55,335 nt of DNA. It comes from an uncultured Opitutia bacterium. GTDB lineage: Bacteria > Verrucomicrobiota > Verrucomicrobiia > Opitutales > Opitutaceae. The stretch spans positions 1 to 55,335 of the forward strand of contig CAIONS010000042.1 in NCBI GenBank assembly GCA_903859715.1, written 5' to 3'. Positions 45,925 through 55,199 of the stretch are shown piece by piece. Each line of letters opens with the position of its first letter. The first letter of the stretch is position 1. The notes beneath the pieces were generated by a model. That model did no database searches, was not told the DNA's origin, and was given only the letters and a program-made list of their open reading frames with translations. Both the position numbers and the translations under genes were made by a program.

Positions 45925-46000
45925 GGCGCGACCGCTGGGCGCGCCGTCCGGCCAGCAAGATCAAACGACATTCGCGGCGGGCCCAGCGGTCCCGCCCTAC
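45921..46000. repeat. Inverted repeat GTAGGGCGCGACCGCTGGG family
   Basis: Left arm GTAGGGCGCGACCGCTGGGC and right arm (inverted) GCCCAGCGGTCCCGCCCTAC differ in a few bases. Provides the SDR stop codon. Sister of 43638. Confidence 0.85.
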
Positions 46001-46032
46001 CCGCGACCCAAGGTCGCGAATGAGGAAAACAA

Positions 46033-46062
46033 AAGGCGGGGTCAGCGACCCCGCCCTGCAAC
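46033..46062. repeat. Single-palindrome copy, AAGGCGGGGTCAGCGACCCC
   Basis: One unit of the GGGCGGGGTCG family ending CCGCCCTGCAAC, the reverse complement of the 14105 copy with which it shares the flanking TTGCAGGG. It lies 11 bases before the stop of the sugar isomerase gene. Confidence 0.75.
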
Positions 46063-46073
46063 AATCCCAAGGC

Positions 46074-47273
46074 TCAGGCGTAGCCGCCGCCCCGGATGAT
46101 ACCCAGCGCCTTGCGGCGGGCCTTGCGGTCGGCGGCGGCCTTGCGCTCGTAGCCGCTGCGCCGGTGCTCGGCGAGCGGATCGGCTGGAAGTTTGTTCGCC
46201 TTGCGCCACGCGGCCAGGGCCGGCGTCACGTCGGTGAAGAACGCCTTCTTCAGGAGCAGCTCCGCATCGATCACGTGATTCTTCGCCTGCGCGCGGCGCA
46301 GGGCGTCGTGATCCACAATCGCCGCCTTGACGTAGAGTTCCTGAGCCATGACGACGGTCTGGATCGTCGCCTCGACCTTGGATTTCTCGTTGTGCGACTG
46401 GTCGATCATGTAGGGAATCTTCGGCATCCTGCCGCGATCGGACGCGAAGGAATGGATTTCGTGGAAAATGCGGAAGACCTGGTAGGGGTCGATCGAGCCG
46501 AGCGTGAGATCGTCATCGGCATAGCGGCGGTCGTTGAAGTGGAAGCCGCCCAGCATGTCCTCGTCCAGGAGCCAGGCGACGATCTGCTCGATGTTCTGCG
46601 CGTTGTAGTGGTGACCGGTGTCGACCAGCACCTTGGCGCGCGGGCCCGCCTTCTTCGAGAGCAGATAGGCCATGCCCCAGTCAGCGATGTCGGTCGCGTA
46701 GAACGCGGGCTCGAACGGCTTGTATTCCACGAGCATCGTCTGCTTCGGGCCGAGCTTCTTATGCAGCGCCTTCAGGCTTTCCTCGAAGTAACCCTTGCGC
46801 TCGCGGATGCTGCCCTGCCCCGGGTAATTCGTGCCGTCGGCAAACCAGAGCGAGAGGTACTCACTGCCCACCGCCTTCATGATGGCGACGGAGTCGTAGC
46901 AATGCTGCAGCGCATGCTGGCGGATCTTCGGGTCGTTGTGGCCGAAGGCGCCCCACTTGTAGCACTGGTCCTGAAACAGGTTGGGGTTGATCGCGCCCAG
47001 CTTGACGCCGTGCTTGCGCGCCAGCTTCGCGACCTTCTTCGGGTCCTCGCCGGGCGTGAAATCCCACAGCACGTGCGTCGCGACCGTCGGGCAGCAGCCG
47101 GTGACCGCATGGACCTGGCCCGCGTCGGCGAGCTTGTCATTCGTGTCGATCGCGGCGGCGTCCTGGAAAAATTTGCCGAAGCGCGTGCCCGTGTCGGCGA
47201 AGCCCCACGAGGGCGTTTCCACGTTGAAGGTGTCGAGCGCCTCGACGGCGCGGCGGAGTAATTTTGGGGTCAT
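46074..47273 (-). CDS. rhaI: L-rhamnose isomerase-like sugar isomerase, RhaI type
   Basis: 399 residues, TIM-barrel ketol isomerase converting L-rhamnose to L-rhamnulose in the RhaI group (the type known from Pseudomonas stutzeri and rhizobia). Metal and active-site text: FADTGTRFGKFFQ, KQTMLVEYKPFEPAFYATDI, VDTGHHYNAQNIEQIVAWLL, GGFHFNDRRYADDDLTLGSI, YMIDQSHNEKSKVEATIQTV. The E, D, H, D ligands fall in the last four of these segments. No rhamnulokinase, aldolase or permease is in the window, so the role is inferred. The basic C-terminal tail (RRKALGIIRGGGYA) is usual for the family. Confidence 0.92.
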   Translation of the reverse strand: MTPKLLRRAVEALDTFNVETPSWGFADTGTRFGKFFQDAAAIDTNDKLADAGQVHAVTGCCPTVATHVLWDFTPGEDPKKVAKLARKHGVKLGAINPNLFQDQCYKWGAFGHNDPKIRQHALQHCYDSVAIMKAVGSEYLSLWFADGTNYPGQGSIRERKGYFEESLKALHKKLGPKQTMLVEYKPFEPAFYATDIADWGMAYLLSKKAGPRAKVLVDTGHHYNAQNIEQIVAWLLDEDMLGGFHFNDRRYADDDLTLGSIDPYQVFRIFHEIHSFASDRGRMPKIPYMIDQSHNEKSKVEATIQTVVMAQELYVKAAIVDHDALRRAQAKNHVIDAELLLKKAFFTDVTPALAAWRKANKLPADPLAEHRRSGYERKAAADRKARRKALGIIRGGGYA

Positions 47274-47533
47274 GGGAGAGCAGTATGTGCGAAGGCAGAC
47301 GGAGGTTGTCAGCCGCGAAATTTCCGGTTCTGGTGAAAATTCTTATGTGCGACGCCTGCCTGCTTCTCGGAACGCCCTGGCTGCCGGAGCTGCATGGCGG
47401 CCGACCGCGGCCACGCGCGCGACTCACGGCGATGAAACTGCGGAAAGCCAAGCCGCCGCAGCCATCGCCGGCGGACGTGAAAGTCAAGCGGCGGGCCTGA
47501 TGCTGATGCAGGCAGGATGCCTGCGCTACTAAT
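47274..47533. other. Non-coding stretch upstream of rhaI
   Basis: No gene supported. A short hairpin GCAGGCA-GGA-TGCCTGC lies near 47505-47525, with a related CGCCTGCCTGC at about 47352, suggesting another degenerate inverted element. The open frame 47264-47500 has no recognisable protein character. Confidence 0.4.
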
Positions 47534-47605
47534 GGTAGGGCGAATCCTCCGGATGAGCCGTCATCGTGGACTGAGTTCGGCTCATCCGGAGGATTCGCTC
47601 TACCC
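47534..47605. repeat. Inverted repeat GGTAGGGCGAATCCTCCGG
   Basis: Arms GGTAGGGCGAATCCTCCGGA and inverted TCCGGAGGATTCGCTCTACC with one difference. Same family as the inner pair of the nested element at 32043-32105. Eleven bases from the lnt stop codon. Confidence 0.88.
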
Positions 47606-47615
47606 GCTTTCGGAA

Positions 47616-49265
47616 TCAGCGCGGCGGAGCGATAACTTCCGGGCCACGCAGCCGGAGCAGGACAAAGCCAAAGAGTACCAGCGCGGCGGACACCGCGACG
47701 AACCAGTCGCCGTGCTCGGCGTAATAGCTCAGGCGGTTCACCCAGCGCGCATCGCGGGTGACCGTCACGGTCTTGGTCCCGCGGAAGTAAACACTGCCGG
47801 CGTCGTTGGTGAGCACTGCGCGCACATTGCCGAATTCGTCGATCCAGCCGCTCCAACCGCCATTGCCGTCGCGCAGCACAGGGCGGCGGGTCTCTACCGC
47901 GCGCAGGACCGAATTCGCCGCATGCTGATAGGCTGCCCCGCCTTCGCCGAACCAAGCATTGTTGGTCTGCACCACCAGGACATCGGATCCCGCCAGTACG
48001 CTCGCACGCGCCAACTGCGGATAAATATCCTCGTAGCAGATGAGCGGCCCGAAGATCAACGCGCCGCTGCGCAGCGGCGCCACCAGCGGCGAGGAATCGA
48101 GGCCGCGCGCAAAGTCGTCGCCGATCGGCACAAATTTTGTCAGCCAGCCGAGGACCGGCCGCAACGGCACGTATTCGCCGAAGGGCACGAGATGACGCTT
48201 GGCGTAATAGGTCGTCTGCACTCCCGCGAGCGGGTCGACGACGAACACTCCGTTGTACCACGCCTCGTTCGCCGCGTGATAATTTTCAATGGCGATGGAG
48301 CCGATCAGCAGGGGCACCCCGGAGCGCCGGGCCAGTGACTCGACGAAGGCCCGCGCATCGGGGTCGCCTTTCACCGCCCACGGCGTCGTGGCCTCGGGCC
48401 AGAGGATGAGATCCGGGCGGCTCGCGGCCGCGGTGAGCGTGGTTTGCTGCAGGACCGCAAGAATGCCCGGGCCCTTCGCCGGGTCCCATTTTACGTCCTG
48501 CGGAATGTAGGGCTGCACAAACGCGACGCGGCCCAGTGGCACACTGAAGCGGAGCCGGTTGAACGTCTCCTGCACGTGGATGCTCAGGCACACCAGCAGC
48601 AAAAACATCGCGAGGAAAAATTCCTGACTGCGCCGGCGCAGGCCGGATTCGCCCTCACGGAACAGCCGGTGGGTGTAGGCGGCGAAACCGAGGTTCATCG
48701 CCACGAGCACAAACGACACGCCATAGGCGCCGGTGTACGCCGCGATCTGCAGGATGCTGGAGCGCTCCCACTGGCTCGCCGCCAGCGGCAGCCAGGGAAA
48801 TCCGCCCAGCAGCCAAGTCCGCGACCACTCGATCAGCACCCAGGTGCCGGCCAGCCCGAGCATCGCCAGCAGCCGGACCGGAGTCGGCCGGCCCAGCATG
48901 CGCGGCATGGTCCACCACACCGCCAGATACCAGACGCCAATCCATGCGCCCACGATGGGCCCGAGCAGAAACAGTCCCAGCCAGGTCACGTGATGCAGCC
49001 AGCCGAGGATGATCGTCCACGCCACCGCCTGCGCGCCGAGCATCGTCCACGCGTAGAGCTTGAATCGCGGACGCATGTAGGCCCAGAAAATCCCGGGCAC
49101 GAACATCGCATAGGCGAACTCCGGCATCTTGAACGGCGGAAACGCTACCACCGCCAGCACCGCCGTCAGGACAAACACCACGGACGCAGCCACCGCCTCC
49201 GGGTGCCGTTCCCACAGGGTCGGGACCGGCGCGTAGGGATCAGGCGTGGATGCAGCGTCAGGCAT
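47616..49265 (-). CDS. lnt: Apolipoprotein N-acyltransferase
   Basis: 549 residues. Final enzyme of lipoprotein maturation; it acylates the N-terminal cysteine in the periplasmic leaflet. N-terminal membrane part of about seven helices (25-235), then a nitrilase-like catalytic domain (about 245-515) with E291 (ILWPEATTPW), K356 (YYAKRHLVPFGEYVPL) and C410 (ICYEDIYPQLAR), the complete E-K-C triad, and a final helix (about 520-540). Consistent with the several lipoprotein genes in this window. The gene follows secA on the same strand with a repeat in between. Confidence 0.96.
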   Translation of the reverse strand: MPDAASTPDPYAPVPTLWERHPEAVAASVVFVLTAVLAVVAFPPFKMPEFAYAMFVPGIFWAYMRPRFKLYAWTMLGAQAVAWTIILGWLHHVTWLGLFLLGPIVGAWIGVWYLAVWWTMPRMLGRPTPVRLLAMLGLAGTWVLIEWSRTWLLGGFPWLPLAASQWERSSILQIAAYTGAYGVSFVLVAMNLGFAAYTHRLFREGESGLRRRSQEFFLAMFLLLVCLSIHVQETFNRLRFSVPLGRVAFVQPYIPQDVKWDPAKGPGILAVLQQTTLTAAASRPDLILWPEATTPWAVKGDPDARAFVESLARRSGVPLLIGSIAIENYHAANEAWYNGVFVVDPLAGVQTTYYAKRHLVPFGEYVPLRPVLGWLTKFVPIGDDFARGLDSSPLVAPLRSGALIFGPLICYEDIYPQLARASVLAGSDVLVVQTNNAWFGEGGAAYQHAANSVLRAVETRRPVLRDGNGGWSGWIDEFGNVRAVLTNDAGSVYFRGTKTVTVTRDARWVNRLSYYAEHGDWFVAVSAALVLFGFVLLRLRGPEVIAPPR

Positions 49266-49312
49266 GGGCTTGAAAAGCGCTGAGGTTGGACTCCTTACGC
49301 ATCTTTCTGATG

Positions 49313-49407
49313 ATTGTCATTCTGAGCGCAGCGAAGAATCCAGTGAGCGTTCGCCGCGGGCTTCGATAAAGTCCCACTGGATTCTTCACTTCGTTCAGAA
49401 TGACAAA
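49313..49407. repeat. Inverted repeat ATTGTCATTCTGAGCG family
   Basis: ATTGTCATTCTGAGCGCAGC and AAGAATCCAGTG; right arm inverted with a few differences (TTTGTCATTCTGAACGAAGT). Located between the lnt start and the secA stop, sister of 38308-38402. Confidence 0.88.
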
Positions 49408-49413
49408 CGAAAC

Positions 49414-52398
49414 TCAGGCGCCGTGGCACTGCTTGTACTTCTTGCCGCTGCCGCACGGGCACGGGTCGTTGCGGCCGACCTTCGGCGCATCGCGACGGAC
49501 CGTGATCTTGGGCAGCTGGATTTCCTGGGGCGCAGCGGCCGTGGCACCGCCGCCCGTGACCGTCGTGCTGGTTTCCAGCTGGGGCGCGGCGACCGGCGCC
49601 GGGGCATCGGTCGGGCCGACGGCGCGGGCCGTGCGGCTGAGCAGCGCGAGCATGTTCTCAAACGACTCCAGGTTCGACGCGCTGCGGAACAGGCCGGTGC
49701 AGATCTGCAACCGCACGTTGTTCATCAGCTCCTCGAAGAAACGGTAGGCCTCGGACTTGTACTCAACGAGAGGATCCTTCTGGCCGTAGCTGCGCAGGCC
49801 GATGCTCTTCCGCAGGTCCTCCATCTCGGTGAGATGCTCCTGCCAGTGGTGGTCGATCGCGTTGATCACGACGTAACGCTCAAGCGAGCCGAGCGCCTCG
49901 GGCACCTCGGAAGCTTCCTTGATCGCGTAGGCCTGCTGGATGCGCCCGACAATCAGCGCCGTGAGCGCAGTGAGGTCGCTGCCCGACAGTTCGTCGACGC
50001 GCAGGCTGACGGGGAAATGGGCGTTCACCCAGCCGACAAGGCTCTCGACGGAACTCGGCACTGCGCCGCCCTTGCCGCCGAACCCGGCGCCCTCGAGGCG
50101 CACCAGAATCTCCTCCTCGATCTGCTCGAAGATGATGGCCTTGGGCCGGTCGGCGTGGATCGCGGCGTTGCGGATGCCGTAGACGACCTCGCGCTGCTGG
50201 TTGAGCACGTCGTCGTACTGGAGGAGGCGCTTGCGGATCGAGTAATTCTGCTGCTCGACCTTCTTCTGCGCGGACTCGATGGAGCGGTTGAGCCACGGGT
50301 GCTCGAGCTCCTCGCCCTCCTTCATCGAGCCTTCCATGAGGCGCGAGGCGAGGTTGCCCTGCAGGAAGAGACGCATGAGGTCATCCTCGAGCGAGAGAAG
50401 AAACTTGGTCTGGCCGGGGTCGCCCTGGCGCGAGCAACGGCCGCGCAGCTGGCGGTCGATGCGGCGGGACTCGTGACGCTCGGTGCCCACGACGAAGAGG
50501 CCGCCGAGTTCACGGACGCCCTCGCCGAGTTTGATGTCGGTGCCGCGGCCCGCCATGTTGGTGGCGATGGTGACGGCACCGCGCTGACCGGCGCGCGAGA
50601 CGATCTCGGATTCCTGCTGGTGAAACTTGGCGTTGAGGACGGTGTGGATGACGCCGGCGCGCTTGAGCAGGCGCGACAGCACCTCGGACGACTCGACGCT
50701 CACAGTGCCCACCAGCACGGGCTGGCCGCGCTTGCTGGCCGCCTCGATCTCGCGGACGACGGCGTTGAACTTGTCGCGGCGCGTCTTGAAGATGGAATCA
50801 TTCCGGTCGACGCGGATGCAGGGCTGGTTGGTCGGGATAACCTGGACGGAGAGGCGGTAGATGTCGTTGAACTCGGTCGCCTCCGTCTCGGCCGTGCCGG
50901 TCATGCCGGCCAGCTTCTCGTACATGCGGAAGTAATTCTGGATCGTGATCGTCGCGTAGGTGCGGGTCTCACGCTCGATGGCGACGCCCTCCTTCGCCTC
51001 CACGGCCTGATGCAGGCCGTCGGACCACCGGCGGCCGGGCATGACGCGGCCGGTGTTCTCGTCGACGATCATGACCTTGCCTTCCTGCACGACGTACTCG
51101 ACGTCGCGTTCATAGAGGGAATAGGCGCGCAGCAGCTGCGAAATCGCGTGGATGTCCTCGGATACCTCGGCGTAGCGGTTCTGCGAGGCGAGTTTCTTCT
51201 CCTCGCGCTGCTCGGGCGTGAACGCCGGGTCCTTCTCGAGGTCGCTGAACTCGGTGGCGAGGTCCGGCAGCATGAACGCGTCGGGATTGTCCGGGCGCAG
51301 GGCCTTGCGGCCGATCTCGGTGAGGTCGGCCTGGTGCTGTCGCTCGTCGATGACGTAGAACAAGTCCTCCTTGAGCCGGTAAACCTCGTCCTTGTTGAGG
51401 TCGGAATTCATTTCCGTCTCGGTCTTGTCGAGGAGCTTGCGCCACTCGGGTGTCTCCATGAGACGGAGGAGCAGCTTGTTCTTCGGATGGCCCATTTTCA
51501 CCTGCAGCAGCTTGCGGGAAGCGACGAGCTTGTCGTCCGCCGTGGCGCCCGGCTTCTCCAGGATCTCCCGGGCTTCGGAAACGATCCGGTTGCAGAGGCG
51601 GGTCTGGTCGTTGACCAGGCGGTCGACCGGGGGCTTGATGCGCGTGAAGGGCTGCTCGCGCTCGATGGGCGCCGGGCCTGAGATGATCAGGGGCGTGCGG
51701 GCCTCGTCCACGAGGATCGAGTCGATTTCGTCCACGATGCAGTACCAGTGGTCGCGCTGGACCTGGTCCTCCTTGCGCGTGGCCATGCCGTTGTCGCGCA
51801 GGTAGTCGAAGCCGAATTCGCTCGCGGTGCCGTAGGTGATGTCGCGGCCATACATCTCGCGGCGGACGTCGGGCGCCATCTGCTGCTGGATGCAGCCGAC
51901 GGAGACGCCGAGGAAGTTGTAGAGATGCCCCATCCACTCGGAGTCGCGGCGGGCCAGGTAGTCGTTGACCGTGACGAGCTGGGTGTTCCGGCCGTTGAGG
52001 GAGTTGAGGTAGAGCGGAAGCGTGGAGACGAGGGTCTTGCCTTCGCCAGTGGCCATTTCGGCGATCTTACCCTGGTGGATGGCCATGCCGCCGATCAGCT
52101 GGACGTCGAAATGCACCATGTCCCAGGTCAGTTCATGGTCGCAGACCAAGATCTTGCGGCCCACGAGGCGGCGGGCGGCGTTTTTGACGGTCGCGAAGGC
52201 CTCGGGAAGGATCTGGTCGAGGGTTTCGCCGGCCTTGAGGCGGGCGCGGAACTCGTCGGTCTTGGCGCGGAGCTGCTCGTCGGTCAGCGACTGGTAGGAT
52301 TGCTCCAGCTCGGTGATGCGCGCGACGGTAGGCCGGGCTTTCTCGAGGAACTTTTTATAGTGCCGGCCGGCAAAGCGTTTGAACAGAAAGGAAAACAT
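49414..52398 (-). CDS. secA: Preprotein translocase ATPase SecA
   Basis: 994 residues from the ATG at 52398 ([20 protein letters not shown]); the 13-residue extension in the longer frame is unlikely. Essential ATPase pushing unfolded preproteins through SecYEG. Walker A MATGEGKT (115-122), preprotein-crosslinking start [20 protein letters not shown] (223-226) with [12 protein letters not shown], second-lobe [10 protein letters not shown] and the [14 protein letters not shown] segment. The helical scaffold and wing domains follow. The C-terminal linker is long and Pro/Ala/Thr-rich (about 925-970). The SecB/zinc tail [20 protein letters not shown] closes the protein. Longer than E. coli SecA (901) because of insertions and the linker. 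Confidence 0.97.
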   Translation of the reverse strand: MFSFLFKRFAGRHYKKFLEKARPTVARITELEQSYQSLTDEQLRAKTDEFRARLKAGETLDQILPEAFATVKNAARRLVGRKILVCDHELTWDMVHFDVQLIGGMAIHQGKIAEMATGEGKTLVSTLPLYLNSLNGRNTQLVTVNDYLARRDSEWMGHLYNFLGVSVGCIQQQMAPDVRREMYGRDITYGTASEFGFDYLRDNGMATRKEDQVQRDHWYCIVDEIDSILVDEARTPLIISGPAPIEREQPFTRIKPPVDRLVNDQTRLCNRIVSEAREILEKPGATADDKLVASRKLLQVKMGHPKNKLLLRLMETPEWRKLLDKTETEMNSDLNKDEVYRLKEDLFYVIDERQHQADLTEIGRKALRPDNPDAFMLPDLATEFSDLEKDPAFTPEQREEKKLASQNRYAEVSEDIHAISQLLRAYSLYERDVEYVVQEGKVMIVDENTGRVMPGRRWSDGLHQAVEAKEGVAIERETRTYATITIQNYFRMYEKLAGMTGTAETEATEFNDIYRLSVQVIPTNQPCIRVDRNDSIFKTRRDKFNAVVREIEAASKRGQPVLVGTVSVESSEVLSRLLKRAGVIHTVLNAKFHQQESEIVSRAGQRGAVTIATNMAGRGTDIKLGEGVRELGGLFVVGTERHESRRIDRQLRGRCSRQGDPGQTKFLLSLEDDLMRLFLQGNLASRLMEGSMKEGEELEHPWLNRSIESAQKKVEQQNYSIRKRLLQYDDVLNQQREVVYGIRNAAIHADRPKAIIFEQIEEEILVRLEGAGFGGKGGAVPSSVESLVGWVNAHFPVSLRVDELSGSDLTALTALIVGRIQQAYAIKEASEVPEALGSLERYVVINAIDHHWQEHLTEMEDLRKSIGLRSYGQKDPLVEYKSEAYRFFEELMNNVRLQICTGLFRSASNLESFENMLALLSRTARAVGPTDAPAPVAAPQLETSTTVTGGGATAAAPQEIQLPKITVRRDAPKVGRNDPCPCGSGKKYKQCHGA

Positions 52399-52474
52399 GA
52401 AGGGCCGATACCATAGGTGAGGAGGAGGGCTTGGCAAATGGCAAATCGGGCGGCCCGATTTGCGCCACCTCCCC

Positions 52475-52566
52475 CGTCATCCTGAGCGAAGCCGAAGGAT
52501 CTCTGTGATCCTTTACGCCGAGTTTGTGCCCGGCCACCCGACACTCCAAAATGCATCGCGGGAGTG
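52475..52566. repeat. Half copy of the CGTCATCCTGAGCG element
   Basis: CGTCATCCTGAGCGAAGCCG then GAAGGATCTCTGTGATCC match the left half of 14142-14296 and 25241-25395, up to GGAGTGTCT, where similarity ends and alpha-E protein coding text starts. The right arm is missing. Confidence 0.78.
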
Positions 52567-52888
52567 TCTTACATTCAACGCGGACCTGAACGTCTCGCTG
52601 CGCCGCATCTCCGGCGTCGCCGAGGGCTGTTTCTCCAACGACGCCGAAAAACTCGCCGGCCGCCTGCTCGCCGAGCTGCAGTTCGGCACCGCCGCCGAGA
52701 TCTTCGACGCCGGCCTGCACACCTACATCGATGTGCTCCAGACCCGGCTCAACGACATCGGCGCCGCGCTCTTCCAAGCCTACATTTTCCAGCCGTTCCT
52801 CGCCCCCGACATCGACCAGCTGCACCAGCAGGAAGAACAGCAGCAGCAGCAGCAGGCGGCCGGGGCGGCAGTGACAAGTGACGTGTGA
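52563..52888 (+). pseudogene. 3' remnant of an alpha-E (DUF403) domain gene
   Basis: About 100 residues: LTFNADLNVSLRRISGVAEG with CFSNDAEKLAGRLLAELQFG, GLHTYIDVLQTRLNDIGAAL and FQAYIFQPF are the end of an alpha-E protein (about 310 residues when whole), with a Gln-rich tail EEQQQQQQ. The first two thirds are absent; upstream is a half repeat. Alpha-E proteins normally stand with a circularly permuted ATP-grasp gene and a transglutaminase, the latter still present just downstream. An ORF from TTG 52460 could be translated but would be a truncated, repeat-fused protein. Confidence 0.8.
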
Positions 52889-52966
52889 CCAGTGACGAGC
52901 CCCACCCCATGAATCCGTCACCGCTCTCTCATTCTCGTCACACGTCACACGTCACTTGTCACTCGG
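52868..52966. repeat. Inverted repeat with arms of GTCACNNGT words
   Basis: Left arm AGTGACAAGTGACGTGTGAC and right arm GTCACACGTCACACGTCACT; both arms are tandems of the word (A/G)GTGAC or GTCAC(A/T). Between the alpha-E remnant and the transglutaminase start. The same words occur inside metH and in the riboswitch insert. Confidence 0.82.
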
Positions 52967-52985
52967 CCGCCTCGGCCGCCTGCCG

Positions 52986-53852
52986 ATGAAGCTTCAGGTC
53001 TTCCACCGCACGCATTACGCCTATGCGTCGCCGGTCCGCGAAAGCTTCAATGAGGCGCGACTCCAGCCGACCAATGCCGACGGGCAGATCTGCCACAACT
53101 TCACCCTGACGGTCCTTCCGTCGACGCAGCTCAGCCACTATCTCGATTTCCAGTTCAACTGGGTTCACCTCTTCGACGTCAACGAGCCGCATTCGTCGCT
53201 CACCGTCGAGGCGACCTCCGTCGTCACGACGTCCGATCAGCAGGTGCTGCCCGAGGACCAGGCGTCCACGCCGCTCGTCGAAATGGAGCGGTCCTGCGGC
53301 CGCCTCGAGCGCTGCCATGATTTCCTGCAGTCCAGCCGCTTCGTGGAGCCAAGCCCCGAGGCGTGGCGGCTTGGCCTGGATATCAGCCACGGCCTGACGG
53401 ACACCTGGCAGATTGCCCAGGCGATCATGCAGCACATCCACCGCGATTTCGCCTACTCGCCCGCGGCCACCAACGTTCACACCCACATGCGCGAAGTGCT
53501 GCGGTTGAAACGCGGCGTCTGCCAGGATTTCGCCCACGTGATGCTCGGCGTGTGTCGCGCGCTGAAAATTCCCGCGCGCTACGTCAGCGGTTACCTCTAC
53601 AACGGACCCGCCGACCAGCTGCGCGGCTCGCAGGCCAGCCATGCGTGGGTCGAAGTGTATCTGCCCGAACTGGGCTGGCACGGCCTCGACCCCACCAACA
53701 ACGGCCAGCCCGACGACCGCTACGTGAAGATCGCCGTCGGCCGCGACTACGCCGACGTCACCCCGATCAAGGGCACCTACCGCGGAACCACCGACCGCAA
53801 GCTGTCGGTCGACGTGCTGGTGACAGCGCTGGATGCGGTGTCAGTGGCTTAA
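52986..53852 (+). CDS. Transglutaminase-like cysteine protease family protein
   Basis: 288 residues from the ATG at 52986 (MKLQVFHRTHYAYASPVRES). N-terminal bacterial transglutaminase-like domain about 1-80, catalytic domain with C in RGVCQDFAHVMLGVCRALKI, H in SQASHAWVEVYLPELG and D in WHGLDPTNN, the complete C-H-D triad. This type accompanies ATP-grasp and alpha-E genes in a conserved peptide-tagging-like cluster; here only the alpha-E tail remains. No signal peptide, so cytoplasmic. Peptide substrate unknown. Confidence 0.92.
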   Translation: MKLQVFHRTHYAYASPVRESFNEARLQPTNADGQICHNFTLTVLPSTQLSHYLDFQFNWVHLFDVNEPHSSLTVEATSVVTTSDQQVLPEDQASTPLVEMERSCGRLERCHDFLQSSRFVEPSPEAWRLGLDISHGLTDTWQIAQAIMQHIHRDFAYSPAATNVHTHMREVLRLKRGVCQDFAHVMLGVCRALKIPARYVSGYLYNGPADQLRGSQASHAWVEVYLPELGWHGLDPTNNGQPDDRYVKIAVGRDYADVTPIKGTYRGTTDRKLSVDVLVTALDAVSVA

Positions 53853-53974
53853 GCGATCGAGGTGGAGCGTGTTGCCCTCAACGCGCTGAGCACCGTCGTC
53901 CGAGTCTAATCGCAGACGGAGCCAAACAACGCATTGGGGGCAATGCGTTCCACCTTCAACTATGTGATGCCAAC

Positions 53975-54967
53975 TTAGAGGCGGGCGTAATGGATCCAGA
54001 AACTCTCCCGCCACGTGCCGCCCGGGCTGATGCTCTGGACCGGCGGCTGGGTCCCGTCGGGCAACGGGTTCAGGGCATTGATGCCCGCCGCCATCGGCTC
54101 GAAGCAAAAGAGGTTCACGTCCTGCGGTGCATAGAACACCGAGACCCCGTATTTCGGTCCTTGCACGAGCGTGATCCGCTCCTGCGGGCTCTCGACCCAG
54201 AACTCCGCGCCGCCGCGAGGGCCGGAAACCAGATCGCCCAAGACCCACATCTCCTGAGCGCTGCGAAGGGGCGTCGCATCCGTGTGCGCGAGCGGTTGGC
54301 TTGCTCCCGTCGCCACCAATCGATCCGACACGAGCTGCTCCATCCGCGCTCCGAGGTGCAGCCGGCAGGACGCGCGGGTCGCGCCGCGGAGCGTGAAGCA
54401 GGGGTGATAGCCGAGTGCCACCGGCATCGGCTCGGTCGCGTGGTTATGCAATACAGTCTCCACCTCCAGCACCCCGCGCTGCAGCCGGTAGGTCATCTCG
54501 ATGGTGTGGGCGAAGGGAAACTGCGCCATCAGGTCGGGATACCGCCAGAATTCCAGCCGGCTGGTGGCACGGGCTGACTCGCCGTCTGCTTCCAATGCGA
54601 CCACCTTCCAATCCCGCGAGAACGCCAGGAGGCCGTGGATCGGCAGCCCGAGCCCCTCGCGCCGGAAGTTCTTCAGGTCAGGGTTCAGCCGGTACTGCTT
54701 GCCGTTCGCGTGAAAGGTGTCGGGGTCCAGTCGGTTGGCCCAGGGAGCCATGAAAAAATTGGCCACAAAGTCCGGCTTGGCGAGTAGCTCCCGGAGCGTC
54801 CCCCGCGACCACATGATGTTATGGCCCTCCACCTTGAACTCGAAGGCATTGTTGCCGAACGCGGGCACGATCGTGACCTCCGTCCGGCTCGCGGCATCGG
54901 ACAGTTGAAGCACGTCGCAACCGTCGATAGTCGCAGGTTTGGCACTGTAATCCATCGGTGATGCCAT
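53975..54967 (-). CDS. Aldose 1-epimerase family protein
   Basis: 330 residues from the ATG at 54967 (a start at 54955 is also possible). Beta-sandwich galactose-mutarotase fold with NNAFEFKVEGHNIMW, LPIHGLLAFSRDW (first active-site H), PVALGYHPCFTL (second H) and NLFCFEPMAAGINALNP (catalytic E). Interconverts alpha and beta anomers of a sugar. Fits the carbohydrate focus of the window, but the sugar is not specified. No signal peptide. Confidence 0.88.
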   Translation of the reverse strand: MASPMDYSAKPATIDGCDVLQLSDAASRTEVTIVPAFGNNAFEFKVEGHNIMWSRGTLRELLAKPDFVANFFMAPWANRLDPDTFHANGKQYRLNPDLKNFRREGLGLPIHGLLAFSRDWKVVALEADGESARATSRLEFWRYPDLMAQFPFAHTIEMTYRLQRGVLEVETVLHNHATEPMPVALGYHPCFTLRGATRASCRLHLGARMEQLVSDRLVATGASQPLAHTDATPLRSAQEMWVLGDLVSGPRGGAEFWVESPQERITLVQGPKYGVSVFYAPQDVNLFCFEPMAAGINALNPLPDGTQPPVQSISPGGTWRESFWIHYARL

Positions 54968-55074
54968 AAAGAAAGGCGGCAACGTGGCTAGTGGCGGCTC
55001 GCTAGGCAACCAAAGTTCACGTGCACGTCGCCAACCGAAGTGACCATCTGACGGTCACTAGAAATGCTCCTGAA

Positions 55075-55199
55075 CTACGGCGCGACTCCTGTCTGGGCAT
55101 TAGCAACCGTACCGCTCCGAGGAGCCGAATGATAAAAAAAGGCTACGATAAGACCGCTCAGAATGAGAACGATGATTGCCCAAAAATATTTAAATTGGG
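55075..55199 (-). pseudogene. 3' end of a membrane-protein gene cut by the IS element
   Basis: On the minus strand QFKYFWAIIVLILSGLIVAF followed by FYHSAPRSGTVANAQTGVAP and a TAG (55077-55075): one hydrophobic helix with a short tail. The frame continues upstream into the end of the IS element, so the start and most of the gene are absent. Original gene not recognised. Inferred to be interrupted at about 55200. Confidence 0.55.

Noticed and set aside
32001-46062. CRISPR-like array from recurring GGGCGGGGTC repeats
   Set aside because: Copies are dispersed, inverted and of variable spacing; no regular spacers and no cas genes.
47264-47500. 78-residue ORF overlapping the rhaI start region
   Set aside because: Basic, Pro/Arg-rich translation of a non-coding leader; no start signal or family resemblance.
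49246-51681. 811-residue plus-strand frame opposite secA
   Set aside because: Antisense shadow of a complete secA gene; composition dominated by Asp/Leu/Val/Gly without domain text.
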